Shown here in pieces: positions 7,455 to 14,133 of a DNA stretch of 20,897 bases. The notes under the pieces were generated by a model. The model saw nothing but the letters and a program-made list of their open reading frames with translations, was not told the origin of the DNA and did no database searches. The stretch is from positions 26,873 through 47,769 of the forward strand of contig PMYM01000128.1 in the NCBI GenBank assembly GCA_003171235.1, given 5' to 3'. This stretch comes from Phycisphaerales bacterium. GTDB lineage: Bacteria > Planctomycetota > Phycisphaerae > SM23-33. Made by a program: the position numbers and the translations under genes. Positions within the stretch are counted from its first letter, which is position 1. Each line of letters starts with the position of its first letter.

Positions 7455-8884
7455 TCCACCTCTTGACCTGCCAGCGGCTTTGCCTTGCCCGCGACCTGCT
7501 CGGCTGGCCAGGGCTTGCCGGCCCGCTGGCGGGCCACGCTGTCCATCGTCGCCAGCTTTTCCGCAGGCGTGTGCGCCGCCAGATACCGCGTCGGCAGCGT
7601 CTCCCAGGTGTACGAACCGAAGAGCCGGGCGACATCGACGTGCCGTTCCAGGATGGCCGTCCTGTGCGCCATTGACGCGGATCGGAACTTCGGGGATGAA
7701 GCCAGCCGGGCGATTGTCTCGGAATCGTCTTCAACGCCGCGTAGCACCAGGGAATCGAGGATGACCGTCGGCAGGCTCTCTGTGCCGCGCGACTCGGCCG
7801 CCCAGAACCGATTGCCTCGGTAGAAGATGCCGGTGTACTCGCCGTGCTTGCCCTGCCGCAGGACCTTGACGATCCGGCCGCGGTAGTTGACCGGGCTCAT
7901 GGGCCAGCAGGCGCAGGGCGTGGCCGGCATGGGCCGAAAGGGCGTGGAATGGACCTCGATGCCCCATTGAGGGTCGATCTTCGTCCAGCCTTCATCGGCG
8001 GCGGTGAGGTCTTCCAAGAACTCGAACCAGTCGGCCTCGGTTTCGGTGGGATAGCCGACGATGTTGTAGATCTTCATGTGATTGGGCGGGACCTTCGCCG
8101 CGGCCAGGCCGGCGAAGAAGCCCCGGAGCATCTGGCGGGTGATGGGCTTGTTGACCATCCGCCGCAGCCGCTCGGAGAAGGCGTCAAGGCCGACGATGCG
8201 GAGCTTGGGCAGGCCCCAGGTTTCCGGGCGGGCCAGGTCCAGTTCAAAGATTGTCTTCTCTGCCGAGCCGCCCCAAAGGACATCCCCGGCGCCTGCTTCG
8301 TTTTGCAGGCCGCCGACGTGCCGGCGATGCCAGGTGTATGCGCAGAACAGGCACTTCCGCTGGCAGCCGTAGGCCGATTCCCGCCAGGTCTTGCCGTTGG
8401 CCAGCGGTACCGCGTGCGGATAGAGCTTCGTGCCAGCTTCGATGGTGTAGGTTCGGTTTACGTCGAAATCGGCCGCATGGATGACGGATGGGTGTTCATA
8501 CCGCCCGCCGGCCAGGGCCGCCTGGACCACCGGTACGATATACTCTTCCGCACGGCCCAGGCAGAAGGTATCGCACCATCGCAAGAACGGCCGGACGTTC
8601 AAGAGGCCAGCCCCGCCGGCGATTACCGTTGGCTTTGCTGTCTTGGGCCAGGCCAGCCGCTCGCCGATGAAGGGATACCAGTCGCAGCCGGAGGTTATGG
8701 ACACCAGCACGACCTTGTACCGCCCGGCCGTGGCGGATGAGCAGTAGTCCACCTCGATGCCCGCCTGCCGCAGTGCGTGGCAGATCATCTCCAGGCCGGG
8801 CCAGGCGCGGACGTTGTAGCTCTCGACCGTGTAGGCGGGCTTGGCGTACTTGGACTGGACGTAGACGGCGACTTCTGCGCTCAT
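7451..8884 (-). CDS. Radical SAM protein with an N-terminal B12-binding-like region, phage-associated
   Basis: A 477-residue protein. The radical SAM cluster motif CxxxCxxC is C174-QRK-C178-LF-C181, followed by an aromatic AYTWHRR. Residues 1-130 show an alternating strand/helix pattern (VVLVSITSGCDW, PTVIAGGAGLL, CDTFCLGRAEEYI) like the cobalamin-binding Rossmann region of B12-dependent radical SAM enzymes. The DxHxxG base-off motif is not visible, so cobalamin may not be bound. The sequence after the cluster (KLRIVGLDAFSERL, KIYNIVGYPTETEADWFEFL) fits the TIM barrel. The start at 8884 has TTGGAG upstream and lies 4 nt after the ParB-like stop; a longer frame to 8971 lies within that gene. 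The substrate is unknown. The placement between ParB-like and packaging genes hints at DNA or nucleotide modification, but that is only a guess. Confidence 0.82.
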   Translation of the reverse strand: MSAEVAVYVQSKYAKPAYTVESYNVRAWPGLEMICHALRQAGIEVDYCSSATAGRYKVVLVSITSGCDWYPFIGERLAWPKTAKPTVIAGGAGLLNVRPFLRWCDTFCLGRAEEYIVPVVQAALAGGRYEHPSVIHAADFDVNRTYTIEAGTKLYPHAVPLANGKTWRESAYGCQRKCLFCAYTWHRRHVGGLQNEAGAGDVLWGGSAEKTIFELDLARPETWGLPKLRIVGLDAFSERLRRMVNKPITRQMLRGFFAGLAAAKVPPNHMKIYNIVGYPTETEADWFEFLEDLTAADEGWTKIDPQWGIEVHSTPFRPMPATPCACWPMSPVNYRGRIVKVLRQGKHGEYTGIFYRGNRFWAAESRGTESLPTVILDSLVLRGVEDDSETIARLASSPKFRSASMAHRTAILERHVDVARLFGSYTWETLPTRYLAAHTPAEKLATMDSVARQRAGKPWPAEQVAGKAKPLAGQEVD

Positions 8885-8888
8885 GGTG

Positions 8889-9377
8889 TCACTCCAAGGG
8901 GAATTCGTGCCCACACTTGGGGCAGCGGATGGTGTCGGCGGTTTCGTCGGCGTCGGCCGCGCCGTCCTCAAGATCCGTGTCGAACTCCTTGAGGTACTCG
9001 GCCAGTTCCTTGTCGGTGAAGCCCAGGAGCTTCAGGTCCGCGCCGCCTTCCCGAAGTTCGCCCAGTTCGATGGGCAGCAAGTCCACGTCCCACTCGGCGG
9101 TTTCGGCGGTCCGGTTGTCGGCCAGGCGGTAGGCCCGCGCCTGCTGGGGCGACAGGTCCGCGGCGACGTGGACGGGGACCGTCTTGAGGCCCAGCTTCAG
9201 CGCCGCCTTGTAGCGGGTGTGGCCGACAACGATCACGCCGTCCTTGTCCACGACGATCGGCTGCCGCCAGCCGAACTCGCGGATGGAGTTCGCCACGACT
9301 TCCACCGCCTTGTCGTTACGCCGGGGGTTCTTGTCGTAGGGCTTCACACGCTCGATTTCCCACATCTCGATCTTCAT
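8889..9377 (-). CDS. ParB/sulfiredoxin-fold nuclease-like protein
   Basis: The 162-residue product has the ParB/Srx N-terminal domain: VKPYDKNPRRN at 11-21, a helix with SIREFGWRQPIVV, then VIVVGHTRYKAALKLG with the G-H-T-R core at 52-55. After the domain, a helical stretch (RAYRLADNRTAE) matches the continuation seen in phage-type ParB-like proteins. The C-terminus carries CPKCGHEF (152-159), a half zinc-ribbon. Stand-alone proteins of this type are common in phages next to DNA methylase or terminase genes and are thought to bind or nick DNA; they are distinct from chromosome-partitioning ParB. The start is well supported by AAGGAGG 8 nt upstream. The radical SAM gene follows after 4 nt, so they are probably co-transcribed. 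Confidence 0.85.
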   Translation of the reverse strand: MKIEMWEIERVKPYDKNPRRNDKAVEVVANSIREFGWRQPIVVDKDGVIVVGHTRYKAALKLGLKTVPVHVAADLSPQQARAYRLADNRTAETAEWDVDLLPIELGELREGGADLKLLGFTDKELAEYLKEFDTDLEDGAADADETADTIRCPKCGHEFPLE

Positions 9378-9380
9378 GGC

Positions 9381-9733
9381 TTATGCCTCCTTGCCTTGTG
9401 TGCGCGCCGTCGAACGAAACAAACCTGCCGCGGTACCGTTCCCGCCACGGTCGCACGCCGTCGGTCGGCCGGTAGTACCTTTCAAGCCCCGCCTTGCGGA
9501 CCGTCCGGTCCGTCCGCGTTCAACCGCGGGCCGCGCAGATAGGCCGCCGGGGCTTTGGGCGGCTGGTCGCATAGCCCCGCGGCTCGCCGGCAACGGCCGT
9601 GCGCCGGACGATGCTCGGACGGTTGCCCTCGTTCCATCGACCGCCACGCCAGCCCTTGCAGGCAAGCCTGGGCGGACGGTTCGGACGGTACGGACGGTAG
9701 AGCGCGGAGGAAGTTGGTTGGCGTGGGTGCTGG

Positions 9734-9737
<4 letters not shown>
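9381..9737 (-). CDS. Arg/Thr/Gly-rich small ORF of unknown function
   Basis: This 118-residue frame begins with an ATG that overlaps the stop of the upstream ORF as ATGA, and ends 3 nt before the ParB-like gene, so its position suits a gene in the minus-strand unit. The product is low in complexity and basic, with short repeats (TVRTVRTVRP) that come from three tandem 9-bp DNA repeats. No domain is recognised. High GC content lengthens chance open frames, so coding is unproven. If it is not coding, 9378-9733 is a repeat-containing non-coding stretch. Confidence 0.35.
9496..9699. repeat. CGGACGGT-type iterons upstream of the ParB-like gene
   Basis: Three tandem 9-bp copies of CGGACGGT(T/A) lie at 9673-9699. 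A related block at 9496-9518 (begins GCGGACCGTCC, ends GTCCGCG) carries the same octamer in inverse orientation at 9500-9507 and is itself partly palindromic. Such iterons could be protein-binding sites, or simply the DNA face of a repetitive coding stretch. Confidence 0.45.
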
Positions 9738-9967
<230 letters not shown>

Positions 9968-9971
9968 GACA

Positions 9972-9997
9972 GGGCTTGCCCACTAGTGGGCAAGCCC
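9972..9997. terminator. Perfect 26-bp palindrome, likely hairpin terminator after the tRNA fragment
   Basis: GGGCTTGCCC (9972-9981), the centre ACTAGT, then GGGCAAGCCC (9988-9997) form a perfect palindrome. On the plus strand it is followed by TCGCTTTAT, a weak T-tract. It begins 9 nt after the tRNA end and is probably the native terminator of the tRNA-Asp gene. It also contains the stop codon of the convergent nuclease-like gene, so it may act in both directions. Confidence 0.6.
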
Positions 9998-10534
9998 TCG
10001 CTTTATCGGCCTGCAAGCTACTCGCGTGCCGTCCATCGCCGCCTTGATCTTGGCCCAGGCGTCCTTATACTGCTCCACATCCTCGATACCAACTAGGTCA
10101 ACTCCCTTGGCGGGGTCGAATGGTTGCCCGTGTTTCTTGCGGTATTTCTTGCAGTACCGCCGATGCCGCTCTTCCTGCGTCTTCGCTATTTCCTCATGCG
10201 AGAGCACAAAGAACTTCTCATCAAAGTCGTTCTTCCCCGACTTTTTAATGTCGCAAAGCACCCAGAAGTCCGGGTGCTGTTTGCAACCCTTCTTGCGGTA
10301 CTTCTTGTACATGGCAGTCACGAACCGCCCCTTCTGCGAAGCCTTGACCTCGATACGAAGCGATCCTCGCCCTTGGGGGTTGACGACGTGTATGTCGGCG
10401 CCTTTGTAGTTGCCAAAGCTGAGGCAGGGGAGTAAGCCCCGTTTGGCAAGCTCGCTGCACACGCGATACTCACCGGCCAAGTTCAGCAGGTACCGCTCGA
10501 TCTTCTCTTTCTTCTCTTTCCGAATCGCCGTCAT
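9983..10534 (-). CDS. PD-(D/E)XK superfamily nuclease-like protein
   Basis: A 183-residue basic protein. The N-terminal part has the signature of a family of small PD-(D/E)XK endonuclease-fold proteins: a helix with Glu (NLAGEYRVCSELAKRG, E22), then GADIHV with D47, then RIEVKAS with E62 and K64. This gives a full E...D...ExK active-site set. The C-terminal half is Lys-rich and may contact DNA or RNA. The cellular role is unknown; relatives include defence or repair nucleases and orphan genes. The ATG at 10534 has AAGGGG upstream, and a promoter fits at 10582-10610. The last codons (RGLAH and stop) lie inside the palindrome at 9972-9997. It sits immediately outside the tRNA scar, so it may be host flank or part of a second insertion. 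Confidence 0.7.
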   Translation of the reverse strand: MTAIRKEKKEKIERYLLNLAGEYRVCSELAKRGLLPCLSFGNYKGADIHVVNPQGRGSLRIEVKASQKGRFVTAMYKKYRKKGCKQHPDFWVLCDIKKSGKNDFDEKFFVLSHEEIAKTQEERHRRYCKKYRKKHGQPFDPAKGVDLVGIEDVEQYKDAWAKIKAAMDGTRVACRPIKRGLAH

Positions 10535-10581
10535 CCTTACCCCTTTCCTTCGCCGCCATCATTGTTGTTCGGTCGCAGTCA

Positions 10582-10610
10582 ATCATACCTGGGAACACAT
10601 GCCCGGACAA
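10582..10610 (-). promoter_or_regulatory. Sigma70-like promoter for the PD-(D/E)XK gene
   Basis: On the minus strand TTGTCC (10610-10605) and TATGAT (10587-10582) are separated by 17 bp. Transcription would start near 10575, about 40 nt before the ATG at 10534. It diverges from the gcvT promoter. Confidence 0.55.
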
Positions 10611-10698
10611 TGCTCTCCAGGGTTACTTCTCCGGCCCGTCTGCCGGCACCAGTCAACCTTGCCCAAGGCAACCGACAGAGGACGGAATTACCGCCGGG

Positions 10699-10726
10699 TT
10701 GACGCCGTGCCGGCGCTGTCTATAAT
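10699..10726 (+). promoter_or_regulatory. Sigma70-like promoter of the glycine cleavage cluster
   Basis: TTGACG (10699-10704) and a perfect TATAAT (10721-10726) are 16 bp apart. The predicted start is near 10733. This is the best promoter match in the window and lies upstream of gcvT. The stretch 10535-10908 has no gene: it holds the two divergent promoters and the gcvT leader. Confidence 0.7.
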
Positions 10727-10732
10727 CATGTC

Positions 10733-10908
10733 CCGGCATGCCCTAAGCACTGGTCGAAAGGCTTGTGAAAGTCTGGCGAACAGCCAAGGGGTAATGCCCC
10801 CGGCCAACCTCTTGGGTCCCATAACGGAGGCATGGATCGCCGGCAACGTCCGCAGCGAGGATCGCCCCAGCAGGGAGCCCTTTTCTCGCCAGGTCGAATG
10901 GAAATGAC
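10733..10908 (+). promoter_or_regulatory. Long 5' leader of gcvT, possibly structured
   Basis: About 175 nt separate the predicted transcription start from the gcvT ATG. The leader can form a stem between CCAAGGGG (10784-10791) and CCTCTTGG (10808-10815), with one G-U pair. An alternative small hairpin is GGGG-TAATG-CCCC. Leaders of gcvT often hold glycine riboswitches, but I cannot find that aptamer's conserved core here. An open frame of 59 codons (10728-10907) covers the leader, but it starts at or before the transcription start and does not look like a protein. Confidence 0.4.
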
Positions 10909-12138
10909 ATGAGCGATATTTCTCGCACCGTCCTTTACGGCCGCCACGTAGCCGGCGGGGCCAAGATGGTGGACTTCGCCGGCTGGGAGATGCCGATACA
11001 ATATCCCCGCGGCATCGTCGCCGAACACCTGGCCACGCGCCGCGCCGCCGGGCTGTTCGACGTCAGCCACATGGGGCGGATCGTCTTTGCCGGGCGGGGG
11101 GCCACGGCCTTCCTCCAGCGGGTGCTGACCAACAACGCCGCCGAGCTGGCCCTGGGCCAGGCCCAGTACACCGTCATCCCCAACGCCGCCGGCGGGGCCA
11201 TCGACGACGCCTTCCTCTACCGCTTCGAGGAGGGCCGCTACCTGCTGGTGGTCAACGCCTCCAACCGCCTGGCCGACCTGGCGCACTTCCGCGCCAACCT
11301 GACCGGCCAGGTCGAGATGCTCGACCAGACCGACGAGCTGGCCATGATCTCGCTGCAAGGCCCCGCGTCGCAGGAGATGCTTTCGGCCATTTTGGACCAG
11401 CCGGCCCTACCGGCGCCGGCCCGCAACAGCCTGGGCATCGGCAAAGTTCACGGCGCCAAGGTGCTGATTGCCCGCACCGGTTACACCGGCGAACCGCTCT
11501 GCTTTGAACTTATGATCGCCAGCCAGCAGGCGGGCATGCTGTGGGATATGCTGGCGGCGCGTGGCGCCGCGCCGGTTGGCCTGGGGGCGCGCGATACGCT
11601 GCGCCTGGAGGCCGGTCTGCCACTTTATGGCCATGAACTTGGAATTGATCGCGACGGCAAGGAAATCCCAATCTTGGCCATCGCCCCGGCGCGCTTTGCC
11701 GTAAGCTTCGCCCCGGCCAAGGGCGACTTCATTGGCCGGGAGGCGCTGCTCCGTCAGCACGCCGTCCTGGAGCGGATCGGCAAGGGCGATTACAGCGACC
11801 TTTCGGCCCTGCCCCGGCGAGTGATGCCGCTGGCGGTGCTGGATCGCTTGCCGGCCCGGGCGGGCTGCGATATCCTCGCGCCAGATGGCCGGTCGGTCGG
11901 CTACGTCACCAGCGGCACGGTGGCGCCGTACTGGAAATTCGAGGGGCAGGGGCCTTCCGCCCGGCCGGGGGAGCAGTCGGCCCTGAGGCCGGTGGCGCTG
12001 GGCCTGGTCGAGAGCAGCCTGAAGGCCGGCGACAAACTGCAGGTGCAGGTGCGCCAGCAGTTCTGCCCGGCGGTTGTCGGCCCGAACCTGAGCGCCAAAT
12101 CTCCGCCCTATGCCCGGCCGGTCCTGTGCCAGATTTAA
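10909..12138 (+). CDS. gcvT: Aminomethyltransferase (T-protein of the glycine cleavage system)
   Basis: GcvT takes the aminomethyl group from the lipoyl arm of GcvH, releases ammonia and makes 5,10-methylene-tetrahydrofolate. Family landmarks are visible: DFAGWEMPIQY at 22-32, DVSHMG at 51-56, the folate-site region GGAIDDAFLYR at 96-105 with D99/D100, VNASN at 115-119, and RTGYTGE plus GARDTLRLEAGLPLYGHE further on. At 409 residues it is longer than the usual 360 or so. The extra length includes an insertion (KFEGQGPSARPGEQSALRP) between the conserved VTSGTVAP strand and the ALGLV strand. The ATG at 10909 has a modest GGA upstream. It is the first gene of the gcv-lip cluster. Confidence 0.95.
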   Translation: MSDISRTVLYGRHVAGGAKMVDFAGWEMPIQYPRGIVAEHLATRRAAGLFDVSHMGRIVFAGRGATAFLQRVLTNNAAELALGQAQYTVIPNAAGGAIDDAFLYRFEEGRYLLVVNASNRLADLAHFRANLTGQVEMLDQTDELAMISLQGPASQEMLSAILDQPALPAPARNSLGIGKVHGAKVLIARTGYTGEPLCFELMIASQQAGMLWDMLAARGAAPVGLGARDTLRLEAGLPLYGHELGIDRDGKEIPILAIAPARFAVSFAPAKGDFIGREALLRQHAVLERIGKGDYSDLSALPRRVMPLAVLDRLPARAGCDILAPDGRSVGYVTSGTVAPYWKFEGQGPSARPGEQSALRPVALGLVESSLKAGDKLQVQVRQQFCPAVVGPNLSAKSPPYARPVLCQI

Positions 12139-12183
12139 CCTGCGGCGTTAGTCGAGGTCGGTGGATCAAAGACAAAAAGAGAA

Positions 12184-12203
12184 CCCCCGACTTACGTCGG
12201 GGG
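12184..12203. terminator. Strong hairpin between gcvT and gcvH
   Basis: CCCCCGAC, loop TTAC, then GTCGGGGG form a perfect 8-bp stem. The T-rich tract lies on the minus-strand side (TTCTCTTTTTG after the hairpin), so it resembles an intrinsic terminator for minus-strand transcription. In the plus direction it is followed by CTATAAAGG and should not terminate. It may instead be a copy of a dispersed palindromic repeat or an mRNA-stabilising stem. Confidence 0.5.
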
Positions 12204-12256
12204 CTATAAAGGAAGCAAAGACGCCAGGCGGAGCGTAGATCAATAAGGAGAAACGG

Positions 12257-12658
12257 ATGGTTCCTCAGGGTTATGTGTGCACCAAGACGCATGAATGGGC
12301 CAGGCTTGACGCCGCCAGCGGCATCGTCACCGTCGGCATCACCGATTACGCGGTGGAGCAGTTGGGCGACATCGTGTACCTGGAGTTGCCGGCCGCAGGG
12401 AAGGCGATCCAGCAGGAGAAGGTGTTTGGCGTGATCGAGTCGGTCAAGGCCGCCGTGGAGTTGTACGCCCCGCTGGACGGCCAGGTGGTCGAGTCCAACA
12501 AGGCCATCGCCGACCAGTTGGATGTGCTGGCCGCCGACCCCTACAACGCCGGCTGGATGCTCAAGGTCAAACCCGCCGGCGCCAATTCCCTGTCGGGCCT
12601 GATGAGCCCCCAGGAATACCAAGCCTATTTGGAGAGTGACGAGGCCAAGAAACACTAG
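12257..12658 (+). CDS. gcvH: Glycine cleavage system H protein
   Basis: GcvH is the lipoyl carrier that shuttles the aminomethyl group between the P, T and L proteins. The 133-residue product has the family's start (VCTKTHEWARLD), the central LGDIVYLELPAAGK strand region and the lipoylation site ESVKA, with the modified Lys at residue 64, the canonical position. The C-terminal part (PYNAGWMLKV and the following helix) is also typical. The start is supported by AAGGAG 7 nt before the ATG. It should be a direct substrate of the LipB/LipA activities encoded at the end of the same cluster. Confidence 0.97.
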   Translation: MVPQGYVCTKTHEWARLDAASGIVTVGITDYAVEQLGDIVYLELPAAGKAIQQEKVFGVIESVKAAVELYAPLDGQVVESNKAIADQLDVLAADPYNAGWMLKVKPAGANSLSGLMSPQEYQAYLESDEAKKH

Positions 12659-12665
12659 TAGCGGA

Positions 12666-12762
12666 ATTTTCGATTTACGATTTACGATTGTCGATTTAGG
12701 GAGCCAAGGCTGGCGTCGTGGCCGGCTGTTAAATCGCAAATCGAAAATCGCAAATCGAAAAT
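12666..12762. repeat. Inverted 7-bp-periodic repeat between gcvH and gcvPA
   Basis: Arms of 33 bp (12666-12698 and 12730-12762) are inverted copies matching at 29 of 33 positions, around a GC-rich 31-nt spacer. Each arm is a tandem run of heptamers of the form AAATCGN (for example AAATCGC AAATCGA). The block is strikingly AT-rich against its surroundings. It looks like a dispersed intergenic element and can form a long hairpin in the mRNA. Confidence 0.8.
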
Positions 12763-12801
12763 CATAAGACTAAGCGTCATGACGCGAGGAAAAGAAACAC
12801 A

Positions 12802-14133
12802 ATGCCTTTCATTGCCAATACAGACGCGCAAAAGGCCGACATGCTGGCTCAGATCGGCCTGACCGAGGCGGGTCTCTTTGCCGACATCCCGCCCGAGCTG
12901 CACTGCGGGGCGCTCAACCTGCCCGAGGGCATGCCCGAGCAGAAGATCCGCCGGCACATGGCCAAGTTGGCCGACCGCAACGCCACCGGCCTGATGAGCT
13001 TCTTGGGCGGGGGGTTCTACGACCACTTCATCCCCGCCGCCGTGGACGCCATCGTCTCGCGCAGCGAGTTCTACACCGCCTACACGCCGTATCAGCCCGA
13101 GGCCAGCCAGGGCACCCTCCAGGCCATCTACGAGTTCCAGACGGCCATCTGCCGCCTGACCGGCATGGAGGTCGCCAACGCCAGCCTGTACGACGGCGGC
13201 ACCGCCCTGTACGAGGCGATGATGATGTCGCTGCGCATCACCGGCCGGCGGAAGGTGCTGATCGACCAGACGGTCAACCCCATCTACCGCACCATGATCC
13301 GCAGCTACAGCTCCAACCTGGGCGTGGAGATCATGGAATTGCCTTTCCGCAACGGCAAGGCCGACCGCGAGCAGATCGCCCGCTGCCTGGACGACCAGAC
13401 GGCGGCCATCATGGTGCAGAACCCCAACTTCTTCGGCTGCATCGACGACTACACCGACGTGGGCGAAATGGCCCACCAGCGGGGGGCGCTGCTGGTGGTT
13501 TCGACCTATCCCATTTCGCTGGGGCTCTTGAAGACCCCCGGCGCGATGGGGGCCGACATCGTCACCGGCGAGGGCCAGAGCCTGGGCATGCGCGTCTGTT
13601 TCGGCGGGCCGTACCTGGGCTACATGTCCACGCTGATGCGGCACGTGCGGCAGATGCCCGGGCGGATCGTCGGCCGGACGGTGGACGGCCAGGGGCGCCA
13701 GGGTTTCGTGCTCACCCTGCAGGCCCGCGAGCAGCACATCCGCCGCGAAAAGGCCACCAGCAACATCTGCACCAACGAGGGCCTCTGCGCCCTGACGGCC
13801 CTGGCTTACCTGTCGGTGATGGGCAAGGAAGGCCTGCGGCAGTTGGCCCAGGTGTGCGCCGACCGGGCCTTCTACCTGCAACAGCGGCTGCTGAAGCTGC
13901 CGGGCGTTAGCCTGCGCTACCCGGGCAACTGGTACTTCAACGAGTTCGTCATCGACCTGCCCGAGCGGGCCGACGCGGTCATCTGCCGCCTGCTGGAGCG
14001 GGGCATATCGGCCGGCTTCCCGCTGGCGCGATACTACGAGAACATGGAAAAGTCGCTGCTGGTGGCGGTGACGGAGAAACGCACCAAGGACGAGTTGGAC
14101 TTCCTGGTCCACTGCCTGGAGGTGTCGCTGTGA
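12802..14133 (+). CDS. gcvPA: Glycine dehydrogenase (decarboxylating) subunit 1
   Basis: This is the N-terminal half of the split P-protein, which decarboxylates glycine with PLP and passes the aminomethyl group to GcvH. The 443-residue length is normal for subunit 1. Landmarks include the N-terminal FIANTDAQKADMLAQIG, the block LMSFLGGGFYDHFIPAAVDA, YTPYQPEASQGTLQAIYEFQ and ANASLYDGGTALYEAM. Late on, it has the region EKATSNICTNEGLCAL, which is typical of the family. The PLP-binding lysine is supplied by subunit 2. GAGGAAAAG precedes the ATG. Its stop overlaps the start of gcvPB, so the two subunits should be made in step. Confidence 0.96.
   Translation: MPFIANTDAQKADMLAQIGLTEAGLFADIPPELHCGALNLPEGMPEQKIRRHMAKLADRNATGLMSFLGGGFYDHFIPAAVDAIVSRSEFYTAYTPYQPEASQGTLQAIYEFQTAICRLTGMEVANASLYDGGTALYEAMMMSLRITGRRKVLIDQTVNPIYRTMIRSYSSNLGVEIMELPFRNGKADREQIARCLDDQTAAIMVQNPNFFGCIDDYTDVGEMAHQRGALLVVSTYPISLGLLKTPGAMGADIVTGEGQSLGMRVCFGGPYLGYMSTLMRHVRQMPGRIVGRTVDGQGRQGFVLTLQAREQHIRREKATSNICTNEGLCALTALAYLSVMGKEGLRQLAQVCADRAFYLQQRLLKLPGVSLRYPGNWYFNEFVIDLPERADAVICRLLERGISAGFPLARYYENMEKSLLVAVTEKRTKDELDFLVHCLEVSL

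Noticed and set aside
8889..9377. Chromosome-partitioning ParB
   Set aside because: There is no parA neighbour, the protein is short, and it lacks the central parS-binding HTH region. It fits the stand-alone phage ParB/Srx type.
10728..10907. 59-codon ORF in the gcvT leader
   Set aside because: Its ATG lies 2 nt after the -10 box, ahead of the expected transcription start. It has no ribosome binding site and the product has no protein-like character.
10733..10908. Glycine or ZTP (pfl) riboswitch before gcvT
   Set aside because: The position is right and CTGGCGAACAG resembles part of the pfl motif. However, the glycine aptamer core is not found, and the pfl 3' segment (CCGCCTGGGC-like) is missing, so I do not call either.
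12666..12762. CRISPR-like array between gcvH and gcvPA
   Set aside because: The units are uninterrupted 7-bp tandem repeats in two inverted arms, with no spacers and no cas genes nearby.
12682..14112. Long minus-strand open frames opposite gcvPA, gcvPB and lpd (also 14034-15266 and 15967-17145)
   Set aside because: These are antisense shadows of strongly recognised genes in GC-rich DNA, rich in Gln, His, Val and Gly with no recognisable domain.
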